The notes beneath the pieces were generated by a model that saw nothing but the letters and a program-made list of their open reading frames with translations, ran no database searches and had not been told where the DNA came from. The translations under genes were made by a program, and so were the position numbers. 64,000 bases of DNA from NCBI GenBank assembly GCA_029216955.1, contig JANAVB010023996.1:16391021-16455020 (forward strand), read 5' to 3'. The stretch's first letter is position 1, and every line of letters begins with the position of its first letter. Shown here one piece after another: positions 45,993 through 58,434 of the stretch. This DNA is from Iris pallida. Taxonomy: Eukaryota; Streptophyta; Magnoliopsida; Asparagales; Iridaceae.

Positions 45993-47128
45993 GAGCCAAT
46001 GGATCCTCGACAGCGGTTGCCCACGGCACATGATCGGTGACGCTTCATTATTCGTAACACTATCGAAGAGGAATAAAGAAGGGTACGTCTCCTTCGACAA
46101 TAATTTAAAAGGGTATATAATCGGTATTGGTAATATTGGTAAAGCTACCTATCTAGTGATTAAAGATGTTTGTCTTGTTACTGAGTTAAAACATAATCTG
46201 CTTAGCATAAGCCATTTAGCTTATCACGGTTATGGTATTAACTTCGTAAAAGATAAATGTACTATTATTGATAGTTCAACTGGTAGTACTATATTTGAAG
46301 GTATTAGAGAAGACAATATATATGTTTTCTATTTGTTGGAAATACTAACATTTCAGGTAGATGTTTAATGGCTAAAAGCGATGAGAGTCATCTGTGACAT
46401 ATGAGACTCAGTCATGCAAATATGGATACTATTTCCAGATTACCCACAAAGAAGCTAGTACGCGGTTTATCGGATATTACATTCAAGAAGGATTCGGTAT
46501 GCAGTCAACGTGAAAAGAACAAAGCTACTCGCGCTGTATGTACTACTAGACCTCTACAATTGCTACATATGGACTTATTTGGTCCTAGCAGAGTTGCTAG
46601 CCTCGGAGGTAAGCTATATGCTTTTGTAATTGTAGATGATTATTCTAGATACACGTGGGTATATTTTCTGACACATAAAACTAATGCATTATCGAAATTT
46701 GTCACCTTTTGCAAGAAAGTACAGAATGAAAAAGGTTACATGATTACTCGTATTAGAAGCGATCATGGAGGCAAATTCGAGAATACGGAGTTTGAGCAAT
46801 TTTGTGACACACAAGATTTTGTGCACGAATTCTCTTGCCCTAGGACTTCACAACAAAATGGAGTTGTGGAACGTAAGAACAGAACTCTGTCGAAATGGCC
46901 AGAGTAATGTTAAACCAGTTTAGTCTACCCAAGTATTTTTGGGCTGAAGCTGTCAATACAGCTTGTTTTGTTCTTAATAGAGATCTAATTCGACCCAAAT
47001 CGAAGAAGACTCCATTTGAGTTATGGTTTGATAGAATTCCATCAGTTTCATATTTTAGAATATTTGGTTCTAAATGCTTTATTCATAATACAAAAGATAA
47101 TTTTGGAAAGTTTAACAATAAGGCCGAT
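45970..47128 (+). pseudogene. pol: pol of Sirevirus C, first part (protease, integrase)
   Basis: It opens with GTG at 45970 right after a TAG, in the +1 frame relative to gag. Protease D-S-G-C-P-R-H-M (about 46005), then a one-base deletion near 46340 and a TGA in place of Trp near 46396. Pre-integrase zinc finger (M-R-L-S-H-A-N ... C-S-Q-R, with one Cys changed to Arg), integrase core D-L-F-G-P, D-D-Y-S-R-Y and D-H-G-G; frameshift near 46890; then F-W-A-E-A-V-N-T-A-C-F-V-L-N-R. Cut at 47128 by element D; it resumes at 60115. Confidence 0.85.
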
Positions 47129-50100
47129 TGTCACTACCATAATTCTAGTTTGAGGGTATTTTGTCATTTTTGGGGTTATTTGAATTTATTATAATTTATT
47201 TGATATTATGGGAATTTTTAGAATTTATTTCGGAATTGTTTGAATGAGGGTTGACTAGGTTGACTTTGACTAGCAATGACCATGGTAGACTAACCTAGGA
47301 GCTAACCCTAGTTGAGTTTGGACTTGGTTAGGTCATGCTACCCTAGTTAGACTAGAGTTGACCCATGGTTTGGTTATTTGACTCATGTTAGATTATTAAG
47401 TCATAAGCCGTGACTTGTGATTGAACCCTTAATCAATAACTAGCCATAGAAGCCCAAAGCCCATTAACTAATGTCTAACCCTAACCCTAATCCCTAGTGG
47501 CCGGCCATATGTACCCTATTGGGAATCCCCCTATAAATATCCTCTTCCATTTAGGGCTAGCCTTTTTAGGAAAGAGCAAGTTTAGAAAGAGATATTTCCC
47601 CAACTTCATAAATCCCTAGAAAATCTATTTTAACTCCTTTTTAATCCAAACAAATTGCAATAGGTTATAATTGATGTTTTCTTGCTGTTGGAATTTGTTT
47701 ATCTCAGTTTCTTAACAATTTGAAGTAGTTTGGTGGCTTTTGAGAATCCTCATTCAAGGAGTTTTTGTGTTGGAGAACAGCATAGGTAAATTCCTATTCT
47801 ACTCATCAAAATTAGGTTTTAATTACATGAATGTCTAGCCCTAAGTGTCCTGGTCCTGTAGGAATAGGTTTTGTAGTTTTTCGTGTCCTGTACGTGTCCG
47901 TATCAGACACGTATCAGTGCTGCGTGTAAGTGTTTGACGAAATGCCCCAACGGGCATTTCGTTTTGTTTTTGTGAAACTATTTGAATGAAAAATTGTATT
48001 TTAGTGTCGCTTACATGTTTCTAGTGCACTGAGAGTTAATCGAGTTCGTGTCGTGTTGCTTTAACACTCGTGCACACGTTTTTGGACACGCGCGTGCGGC
48101 CTAGGCGCATCCCCTGCTACTCGGGGCTTCTGCAGGACATGACACGGGGTGATCCGACACGAAACTTGGTGGACACGAGGGGGCATGCACTGACATCATG
48201 CCCCCAAAGTTTTATTGGGTCTCGTGCTTGGGTTTGAGAATAATCAGTCGTGCACTGATTTTGTACTGACTGTGCATAGTCTATTTTCGTGCACTGACAC
48301 AGCCTTATATATTGGACACAGGGACACATCGACCCAAAATAGGGTGACACACACCTAGCTGGACACTAGGCGAACCCACAGGAACAAGCACGAGTTTTGG
48401 TTTGGGCTGTGTCGGGTGCACGACACGCGTTCACTTGTGCACGAGACAGTACACTGTGCAGTGTCTGTGTGCCCGAGTGGTGTTTGTTTGTATGTGGACA
48501 CGTCGTGTCACATTGTGGTAGACACGAAACACTCCCTAAGACACGTGCACAAGTTATATTTACTTTACCAACCAATTATTGTGCATTTTAACATGTTTTT
48601 ATTGATCAAATTCTATTTCCCTAAATTTCCTGATACATGCCTATTCTCAATTTTTTTTTCAGTTTTTGATTTGGGATTTTGACATCCATTTTAGCTTAAT
48701 TATTACTGTTAATTACATGGTATAAAACCCTAATTCTATTTCCTACTTATAATCTAACTATGTGTCAATTTTGGGTTGAAATTGTGGTGTATTGGATTCG
48801 AAATGGGAATGAATGTTTGGGCTGTTTTCTTCAAATCTGATATGTGTGAACCTGAGAGTTCTGAGTTGATTTCCTTCCCTTTTTAACTGAGATTAACAGG
48901 AATTATAATATGTGGTTTGGTTCTTAATTCTAATCTGAGATTGAATGTGGGATTCGAAATTTGATTGAAAGTGTGGACTATTCAAGAAGTCTGAAAATGG
49001 GTTCCTAAATTGATTTCCTGAGTTTCACTAATGTTTAGAACTCAAAAATCTGAGTTCATAAGGACCTGAGATAGGGTAGGATTGAACTTTTGATTTCCTT
49101 TCTTTTCTCACTGTAATGAATGTAAAAATCTGATTTTGATTAACTCTGAAACTGTTATGGATTACTTCCTATTTTCTGAACTAAACACCCTTCACTAAAC
49201 CATGTTCCCCTCTCACACACACACCATTACACACACCCACACACCCTAGGTTCCTGTCACACAGGAACAGCCCCCTCTCTCACTCACAGCTCACTCACCC
49301 TTTCACATACTCACTCTCTATTTTCTATCCCTCTCTAGTATATATATACATATGTAACTAATATAGATACTTACAATGGATGTATAGGTTATGTATGTAT
49401 ATATATACATTTAAGTATCATATATTATGTGTATGTGTGTTTACTATATATATGTAATATATATACATGTGTTATGTGTTAGGTTATGTAAGCATATCAA
49501 GTGTGTATCATGTTTAGGTATATATATTGTCATGTATTATGTTTGGCGAATAGACATGATACAGCCTATGGCATATATGTGACTCTGTTTGACTAATGAG
49601 CCTAGATTGGGCTTATATAGCTTTATTAGACCTAGAATAGACTTGCTAGACTAGTGTAGACTTGTTTTACCTAGTGTAGACTTGTTTGACCTAGTTTGAC
49701 CATAGTTGACCTAGTTTGACTTCTAGGGTTGACCAGAGTTGACCAAGAGTTGACTTTGGCCTAGATTGACCTAGATTCATGTAGAATGCATTATAATACT
49801 TCATTTTACCATTCTGGACTTGTTGTGACTTGTGCTGTTCTAAATAGGAGCCAGACACCACTCCTCAGACAGTACATTTCAGTTGGACACTCAGATACCA
49901 GGCGAGTACATTCTCTGATCATTTTATACCCTGTTAGAATTTTTTTCCTGCTTTAGATTACTTTACTTGATACTGTCACGATGGTAACACGGATTACTAC
50001 TATATGGATCCATTCTTGAGATGTTATCCCCTCAGAAAGCATCGTATACTACATGTTCTGTGCGTTTCACTTACATGGTGTATCACTATGCTTCATGGTT

Positions 50101-51031
50101 CATCGATCACTTGTGACATGTACTCTCATAATCACAGAGTCTTCCCTGAATCACCCATTTATGGGCATTCCTGGAATCACCCATTTATGGGCTATCTATG
50201 TATCACCCCTTGTGGGCCTTTGCATGGAATCATAACATAACCTGGCTGGATCTTTGTTTATTGATTGGGGGTACGGAGGAGTAGAAGTAAACATGTGAAT
50301 AATATCCAAGTAGTATAGTTCCCAGAATGACTCCGTAGTATAGTTCCCAGAATCTCCTATGCCATTCACATGTTTATATTGTACGCTGACTCACTAGCCA
50401 CTGATAGTTCTCTATTTACAGTGTATATATTTCCATTACAGTTTTCTCTGTTTATATTCCATACTTCTTTCAGTTTCTTGTATCTTACTCTACTGTATGT
50501 TTATATTTTCTAACCTGCTATAAACTGTTGAGATGTATTGTGCTCGCTCCTGTCCTGATTGGACCTGTTGAAAATATTACAGAGAACGAGAAGGAGGCTG
50601 GTGTGGATACCTATTACGGTGCTACCTTAGATGAGTGCCTGGAACTGGACCAGCAGCAGGTCCCACTAGCTGTGGATGACACACCCTTAGATTAGGATGT
50701 TTTCATTTACAGTATTCTATGGATGATTGTACATATTGATACTTGGGATCTGGGTTTATGTATTTATCTTAGACACTTAGACTCTCTGTTGTACTTGGGA
50801 TTCCCTTTCATTTTAGCAGTTTTATTTATCTATCTATCTGTTATCTTATCATCTTCCTTAGTTGTGATTGAGTTTACTTTCTGCTATGTCACCCCCATTC
50901 GGGGAGTATAAACTGTTTAGCTTTATATTGTTAGTTGTTGTGACCTAGGACTGCGTTCTACCGTCGACACTACGGCGTAGGCTGGACGTACCCACTTCTC
51001 GTGCCCTTACTCTAGGGTGCGGGTTGTGACA
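47129..51031 (+). repeat. 5' LTR of element D
   Basis: TGTCACTACC to GGGTTGTGACA. TATA box CCCTATAAATATCC at 47530-47542. A GACACG/CGTGTC-rich zone lies at 47880-48560, a TTGACC array at about 49590-49785, and CCCATTTATGGG palindromes at 50155-50195. Short frames at 48117-48682 and 50004-50911 also occur in the other LTR and are not genes. Confidence 0.9.
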
Positions 51032-51279
51032 CGTTTTTAGTGGTGGCCCATGCAGGTCTAGATTAAAAGTGTAGTGGTATTCGAACTAGAATATCATTAC
51101 AGCCTGCAGTAGAATTATGAAATTTTTTGAAAGTACTCAATCATATTAGGACAAACTCTTTATCAGATTCCGTATATATAAATTTTGCTGCTTATTGTCT
51201 TCCTTTGAATTTAAACTGTCCTCCTTTGATATTTTGACTCATTCTCAGCAATTGTTTCTTTTTGATCTGTGTCCCCAGG

Positions 51280-52620
51280 ATGGTTTAGACGCGATCGTAT
51301 CGCCAGGGCCAGGAGGATGCCGATAAGAGGTCTGCCACCTCTCATACTCAGCAGCCAGCCCCTAGTACCGCAGCCCCAGCCATGCCAGCTGGGGTAGGCA
51401 TCTCAGCAGCTTTCGGGGGAGCCCCACCAGCAGTGAGGCATCAGCCAAGTCCGGTGATTCCGGATGTACTTCAACAACAGCAGCCACCTGCAGGGACAGT
51501 TGACGCCGTTCAGCTGTTGGCCTTCTTTCGGCAGTACATAGAGGGTCAGCAGACCCAGCAGCAGAGGCACACAACGGAGCTCACACGAGGCATTAAGCTG
51601 GCAGTGGCCGCAGTGGAGAGAGTCGTAGCTCAGCTAGCGGCAGCCCCGCAGCCTTACCAGCCACAGGAGAAGTGTATCCAAGATTTCCAGAAGATGCACC
51701 CTAGAGACTTCCGGGGGACAGAGGGGATCTTATATGCCGATGAGTGGATCGTACATATGAAAGAGATTTTTAGATTGGCTGAGATCCCGACGAGGCTCCA
51801 GATAGAGGCAGCAGCCAGCATGATACAGGATCTGGCCCGTATATGGTACCAGACCGACCCGAGGGTTGGCACAGCAGGACAAACTTGGGCAGCATTCAAG
51901 AAGCTGTACAAGGAGAAGTTCTTTCCAGACGCAGCGCTGGGAGCCCTCGAGACCCAGTTCGAGGCCCTAGTCTAGGAGAGCCAGTCCGTGGAGGAGTACA
52001 CAGGAGAGTTCTGCCGCCTGAGCAGATTTATGGAGGACTTGTCGGAGACGACGAAGGCCCAGAGGTTCCGGAAGGGCTTGGTAAAGGAGGTCAAGTCCTA
52101 CACCAAGAACAACCGCAGTACTACAGTTGAGGAGATCCTGGTGGACGTACTAGCTACAGAGGATGATCTTGAGCTTAGGCTCAAGAGGGGGCGAGACTCC
52201 CAGGGAGGCAGCAGTAGCGGAGGACCAGCCAAGAGACCGCACTTTCAGCAGCAGCACCAACAGCACCACCAGCAGCAGAGGTTCTAGCCACAGCAGTTTC
52301 AGCAGCCGAGGCACCAGCCAGTGCAGCATTAGCAGCAGAGGGTACAACAACAGGCACCAAGGCAGCAGGCCACCATATGTGCTTATTGCAAGAAGCCAGG
52401 GCACGGGTGGAACGAGTGTAGGAAAAGGCTGGGCAAGTGTCTAGTATGTGGCTCAGGAGATCACCAGATGAGGGAGTGTACCTTGACCACGGGACGAGCA
52501 GCTCAGGGAGGAGGAGCCAGGGCAGCAGTAGGCCAGCAGAGGAGACCAGCCCTGCCGACCCAGCAGCAGAGATTTGTTCAGCACCAACAGCAAGCCAGGG
52601 GAGGCCAGCCGGGGTGAGCT
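51280..52620 (+). pseudogene. gag: gag of element D
   Basis: The start ATG at 51280 is followed at codon 3 by TAG (51286); the frame then continues in register. A proline-rich N-terminus, the gag core (D-F-R-G-T-E, W-I-V-H-M-K-E-I-F, F-P-D-A-A-L, V-E-E-Y-T-G-E-F-C-R-L), a glutamine-rich tract, and two zinc knuckles: C-A-Y-C...H-G-W-N-E-C (about 52378-52420) and C-L-V-C...H-Q-M-R-E-C (about 52438-52480). In-frame stops at 51286, 51973, 52285, 52330 and 52615. Four of the five are TAG in glutamine contexts, as expected from CAG to TAG changes. Confidence 0.85.
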
Positions 52621-55554
52621 TTCGCCCTGGTGGCTGAGGATGCAGGGGTTATAGGAGAGCTGATTGCAGCTTCGATTCTCCTCGACTCCAGTCCAACTTT
52701 TGTATTATTCGATTCCGGTGCTTCGCATAGTTTCATATCAGTATCTTTTACGATTAGATACGGTATCATAGCTGAATCGTTGCCTAGGACTTACAAGATC
52801 ATGACCGGGGGTGGCATTATCCTCGTACATGATATTTGTAAGGGTCGAAGAGTTGTTTTGGGAGGCCGTGAGTTGGAGGTGAGCCTGCTCGTAATGCCAT
52901 TGTCGAACTATGATATAGTACTCGGCATGGATTGATTGAGCAGGCACCATGCCAGCATTGATTGTAGAGGGGGTAGAGTTCTCTTCAGAGCGCCAGGGGA
53001 GCCAGAGTTCGAGTACTCCAGACGTCAGGCGGAGCAGGACAGCAGAGTTTTCTGCGGAGCCTCGGTTGGGGAGCAGGCGATTCCATACCCCTTGATTGCA
53101 GAGTATATGGATGTTTTTCCAGAGGAGTTGCCGGGATTGCCACCAGACAGAGATATAGAGTTGTCGATAGACTTGGTTCCAGGAGCGGAACCCATCTCTC
53201 AGCATGTCTATCGGGTGAACAACAGTGAGCTGGTGGAACTAAAGAAGCAAGTGGATGAGCTGCAGGATAAGGGCTTCACCCGCTCGAGTTTTTCGCCATG
53301 GGGTGCACCAGTGTTGTTTGTGCTGAAGAAGGATGGGTCAGTACGGATGTGTATTGACTATAGGGTACTCAACAACCTCACGATCATGAACAAATACCCA
53401 TTGCCGCGGATCGACGATCTTTTTGACCAGTTGAGCGGAGCTCGGGTATTTTCCAAGATTGATCTGAGGTCGGGATATCACCAGGTGATGGTGAAGGGGG
53501 AGGATATTCCCAAGACCGCTTTCAGGATACGGTACGGGCAGTTTGAGTTTTTGGTTATGCCATTTGGGCTAACCAATACACCAGCAGTATTTATGAACCT
53601 GATGAACAAGGTGTTCCATCAGTACCTGGATCAGTTCGTGGTGGTGTTCATTTACGACATCTTGATATATTCCAAGACTGAGGAGGAGCACGAGGACCAT
53701 CTGCAGATAGTGTTGGAGACTCTCAGGAGGGAGCAGCTTTATGGGAAACTCTCCAAGTGTAAGTTTTTCTTGGACCGGGTGGACTTTTTGGGGTATGTGG
53801 TGACTGGAGATGGTATCTCAGTTGACCCCAATAAGATTGTAGCAGTTAAGGCATGGGCAGCACCGACTTCAGTTGCAGAGATCAGAAGTTTCTTGGGGCT
53901 GGCAGGATATTATCGGAGATTTGTGCAGGATTTCTCCCAGATTACAGAGCCGTTGACTCGGTTGACCCGGAAGGATGCTGAGTATGTTTGGTCAGAGAAG
54001 TGTCAGGCATCTTTTGATGAGTTGAAGAAGCGGCTTACGACAGCTCCGATTCTGACATTGCCTTCAGGATCAGGTGGTTTCACTATTTATAGTGACGCTT
54101 CAGGAAAGGGGCTGGATTGTGTCTTGCAGCAGCATGTGAAGGTAATTGCCTATGCTTCCAGGCAATTACGTCCCCATGAGAAGAACTACCCTACCCATGA
54201 CCTGGAGCTGGCAGCGGTGATATTTTCTCTGAAGTTGTGGAAACATTATCTGTATGGAGAGAGGGTGGAGATCTTCACAGATCACAAGAGCTTAAAGTAT
54301 GTGTTCACTCAGAAGGAGTTGAATATGAGGCAGCAGAGATGGCTAGAGTTGATGAAGGACTTTGACATCCAACTTCAGTATCACCCAGGGAAGGCTAAAG
54401 TGGTTGTCGATGCCTTGAGTAGGTATCCGACAGCCATGTGTTTAACCATGGATCGGCATTTGCTTGCAGACTTGGAGAGCCCTGGGATTGAGGTGATCGT
54501 GCCCGGGGTACAGATGCAGTTTTGGGGGATGCAGATTCAGTCAGACTTAGTGGAGAGGATCAAGGCGACTCAGTTTGAGGACGTTGCTCTGCAGTGTCTC
54601 CAAGAGCAGGTTCAAGCAGGATTGGTAGACGACGAGTTTTCTTTTACAGATGATGGTGCCTTGAGGCACGGTTCCAGATTATGTGTGTCCAGCGGAGAGC
54701 TCAGGGAGCAGGTTTTGCAGGAGGCCCACAGATCTCAGTACTCTATACACCCTGTTGCCAACAAGATGTACCAAAATCTGAGGAAGCATGTTTGGTGGTC
54801 CGGGATGAAGTGGGAGGTGGCTCGTTTCGTAGCTAGGTGCTTGGTCTGTCAGCAGGTCAAGGCAGAGAGGCAGAGGCCCGGTGGATTATTGCAGCCGCTG
54901 CCCATTCCCGAGTGGAAATAGGAGCATATCACTATGGACTTCGTATCAGGATTGCCGCGTACGCCAGGAAAAAAAGACGCGATTTGGGTCATCGTTGACA
55001 GGTTGACCAAATCGGCCCACTTCTTGCCATTCAAGATGGGTACGTCTACAGAGAGGCTTGCGGAGATGTATATACGGCAGATAGTCAGGATTCACAGAGT
55101 TCCGGTCAGCATCGTCTCAGATCAGGATAGTCGCTTTACTTCCCATTTCTGGAGGAATCTGCAGACTAGCTTGGGCACTCAGCTCAAGTTTAGTACTGCA
55201 TACCACACCCAGACGGACGGACAGTCAGAGAGGACTATTCAGACACTTGAGGATATGCTGCGGACGTGTGTCTTGGACTTTAGAGGTTCCTGGGAGGATT
55301 ATCTTCACTTGGTAGAGTTTACTTACAACAACAGTTTCCAGGCCAGCATTGAGATGTCACCTTTCGAGGCTCTGTTTGGGCGTAGGTGCGGTACACCCTT
55401 ATCTTGGGATGATGTTGGTGAGCGAGCTTTACTGGGGCCAGAGATGGTTGTTGACGCAGCCGAGAAGGTGAAGCTCCTCAGCGACAGACTTTACATGGCA
55501 CAGGACAGACATCGGCACTGGGCCGATAGCCACCAGAGGCCCTTGGAGTTTGAG
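52621..55554 (+). pseudogene. pol: pol of element D (protease, reverse transcriptase, RNase H, integrase core)
   Basis: It is in the same frame as gag. Protease F-D-S-G-A-S-H-S-F-I (about 52710). A TGA at 52933 stands where Trp is expected. Reverse transcriptase (53280-53850): [20 protein letters not shown]; the catalytic box is F-I-Y-D-I-L where F-I-D-D-I-L is expected, so the first Asp is lost. RNase [11 protein letters not shown] and T-D-H-K-S-L-K-Y. Integrase zinc finger (H...C-L-V-C), a TAG at 54919 where Trp is expected, then M-D-F-V-S-G-L-P, S-D-Q-D-S-R-F-T and the Glu in S-E-R-T-I-Q-T-L-E-D-M-L. It leads into a 98-bp intron-like insertion at 55555. Confidence 0.9.
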
Positions 55555-55652
55555 GTACAGATTAGAGTAGGATTAGATTTAGGTTTGATTGTTTGTGTTT
55601 TGTTTGATCATGTTTGTTTATCATAATTAATTGAGACCTTGCTTGTGATTAG
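55555..55652 (+). other. 98-bp intron-like insertion in pol of element D
   Basis: It begins GTACAG and ends GTGATTAG, between the codon GAG and the codon GTC. Removing it joins F-E to V-G-D-Q-V-F-L, the continuous sequence expected in chromovirus integrases. It is T-rich, has a branch-like ATTAATT about 20 bases before the end, and its length is not a multiple of three. Confidence 0.6.
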
Positions 55653-56082
55653 GTCGGAGACCAGGTTTTCTTGAGGATACTCTGACTCGTGGTACGATAC
55701 GTTTTGGTGGAGACGGGAAGCTTAGCCCGCGCTTCATCGGCCTTTTCGTTATCAGCGGAAGAGTCGGTGACGTCGCATACAAGCTAGACTTGCCACCTGC
55801 ACTTGTGGGGGTCCACAACGTATTCCATGTATCACAGTTGAGACGGTACATGGCTGACCCTAGCCATGTGCTCGATCATTCGGAGATTGAGGTTGGACCT
55901 TCTCTCAGCGATCCAGAGCAGCCAGTGGAGATACTGGATCGACGGGAGAAGGTTCTGAGGAACCAGGTGATACCCTTGGTACGCGTCGTATGGAGGCATC
56001 ATTATCCAGGATAATCTACCTGGGAGCAGGAGGATGAGATGCGCGAGCATTACCCATATCTTTTTGGACCTTGAGATATACT
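55653..56082 (+). pseudogene. pol: integrase C-terminus and chromodomain-like end of pol in element D
   Basis: After the intron-like segment: V-G-D-Q-V-F-L-R-I, a one-base deletion near 55682, then P-R-F-I-G-P-F (about 55730), Y-K-L-D-L-P-P, N-V-F-H-V-S-Q-L-R-R-Y and V-V-W-R-H-H, a stop near 56011, then T-W-E-Q-E-D-E-M-R. The last stretch has the pattern of a chromodomain-type tail, which directs chromoviruses to marked chromatin. It ends P-Y-L-F just before 56075. Confidence 0.8.
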
Positions 56083-56137
56083 TTTTATCCTTCTCATCAG
56101 TTGCATTTTGCCTTTCAATTTCGAGGACAAAATTCTT

Positions 56138-56153
56138 TTAAGGAGGGTAGATT
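56138..56153 (+). other. polypurine tract of element D
   Basis: TTAAGGAGGGTAGATT directly before the 3' LTR. Confidence 0.7.
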
Positions 56154-58364
56154 TGTCACTACCACAATTCTAGTTTTAGGGTATTTTTGTCATTTTTTGG
56201 GTTATTTGAATTTATTATAATTTATTTGAATTTATGGGAATTTTTAGAATTTATTTTGGAATTGTTTGAATGAGGGTTGACTAGGTTGACTTTGACTAGC
56301 AATGACCGTGGTAGACTAACCTAGGAGCTAACCCTAGTTGAGTTTGGACTTGGTTAGGTCATGCTACCCTAGTTAGACTAGAGTTGACCCATGGTTTGGT
56401 TATTTGACTCAAGTTAGATTATTAAGTCATAAGCCATGACTTGTGATTGAACCCTTAATCAATAACTGGCCATAGAAGCCCAAAGCCCATTAACTAATGT
56501 CTAACCCTAATCCTAATCCCTAGTGGCTGGCCATATGCACCCCATTGGGAATCCCCCTATAAATATCCTCTTCCATTTAGGGCTAGCCTCTTTAGGAAAG
56601 AGCAAGTTTAGAAAGAGGTATTTTCCCAACTTCATAAATCCCTAGAAAATCTATTTTAACTCCTTTTTAATCCAAACAAATTGCAATAGGTTCTAATTGA
56701 TGTTTTCTTACGGTTAGAATTTGTTTATCTCAGTTTCTTAGCAATTTGAAGGTGTTTGGTGGCTTTTGAGAATCCTCATTCAAGGAGTTTTTGTGTTGGA
56801 GAACACCATAGGTAAATTCCTATTCCACTCATCAAAATTAGGTTTTAATTGCATGAATGCCTAGCCCTAAGTGTCTTGGTCATGTAGGAATAGGTTTTGT
56901 AGATTTTCGTGTCCTGTACGTGTCCGTATCGGACACGTATCAGTGATGCGTGTAAGTGTTTGACGAAATGCCCCAATAAGCATTTTATTTTGTTTTTGTG
57001 AAACTATTTGAATGGAAAATTGTATTTTAGTGTCACTTACATGTTTCTAGTGCACTGAGAGTGAATCGAGTTCCTGTCGTGTCGCTTTGACACTCGTGCA
57101 CACGTTTTTGGACACGCGCGCGCGGCCTAGGCGCATCCCCTGCTACTCGGGGCTTCTGCAGGACACGACACGGGGTGATCCGATACGAAGTTTGGTGGAC
57201 ACGAGGGGGCATGCACTGACATCATGCCCCCAAAGTTTTATTGGGTCTCGTGCTCGGGTTGGAGAGTAATCAGTCGTGCACTAATTTTGTACTGACTGTG
57301 CATAGTCTATTTTCGTGCACTGACACGGCCTTATATGTTGGACACAGGGACACGTCGACCCAAAACAAGGTGACACACACCTAGCTGGACACTAGGCGAA
57401 CCCACAAGCACAAGCACGAGTTTTGGTTTGGGCTGTGTCGGGTGCACGATATGCGTGCACTTGTGCACGAGACAGTGCACTGTGTAGTGTCTGTGTGCCC
57501 GAGTGGTGTTTGTTTGTATGTGGACACGTCGTGTCACATTGTGGTGGACACGAAACACTCCATAAGACACGTGCACAAGTTATATTTACTTTACCAACCA
57601 ATTATTGTGCATTTTAACATGTTTTTATTGATCAAATTCTATTTCCCTAAATTTCCTGATACATGCCTATTCTCAATTTTTTTCAGTTTTTGATTTAAAA
57701 TTTTCACATCCATTTTAGCTTAATTATTACTGTTAATTACAAGGTATAAAACCCTAATGCTATTCTCCTACTTATAATCTAACTATGTGTCAATTTTGGG
57801 TTAAAATTGTGGTGTATTGGATTCGAAATGGGAATGAATGTTTGGGCTGTTTTCTTCAAATCTGATATGTGTGAACCTGAGAGTTCTGAGTTGATTTCCT
57901 TCCCTTTTTAACTGAGATTAACAGGAATTATAATATGTGGTTTGGTTCTTAATTCTAATCTGAGATTGAATGTGGGATTCGAAATTTGATTGAAAGTGTG
58001 GACTATTCAAGAAGTCTGAAAATGGGTTTCTAAATTGATTTTCTGAGTTTCACTAAGGTTTAGAACTCAAAAATCAGAGTTCATAAGGACCTGAAATAGG
58101 GTAGGATTGAACTAAATTGATTTCCTTTCTTTTCTCACTGTAATGAATGTAAAAATCTGATTTTGATTAACTCTGAAACTGTTATGGATTACTTCCTATT
58201 TTCTGAACTAAACACCCTTCACTAAACCATGTTCCCCTCTCACACACACACCATTACACACACCCACACACCCTAGGTTCCTGTCACACAGGAACAACCC
58301 CCTCTATCACTCACAGCTCACTCACCCTTTCACACACTCACTCTCTATTTTCTATCCCTCTCTA

Positions 58365-58434
<70 letters not shown>

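Noticed and set aside
47475..47500. Telomere-like CTAACCCTAACCCTAATCC
   Set aside because: Only two to three units, not the plant CCCTAAA repeat, and found at the same place in both D LTRs.
48117..50911. Small frames conserved between the two D LTRs
   Set aside because: Conservation is explained by the LTRs being copies of each other; lengths and ends are not maintained and no domain is visible.
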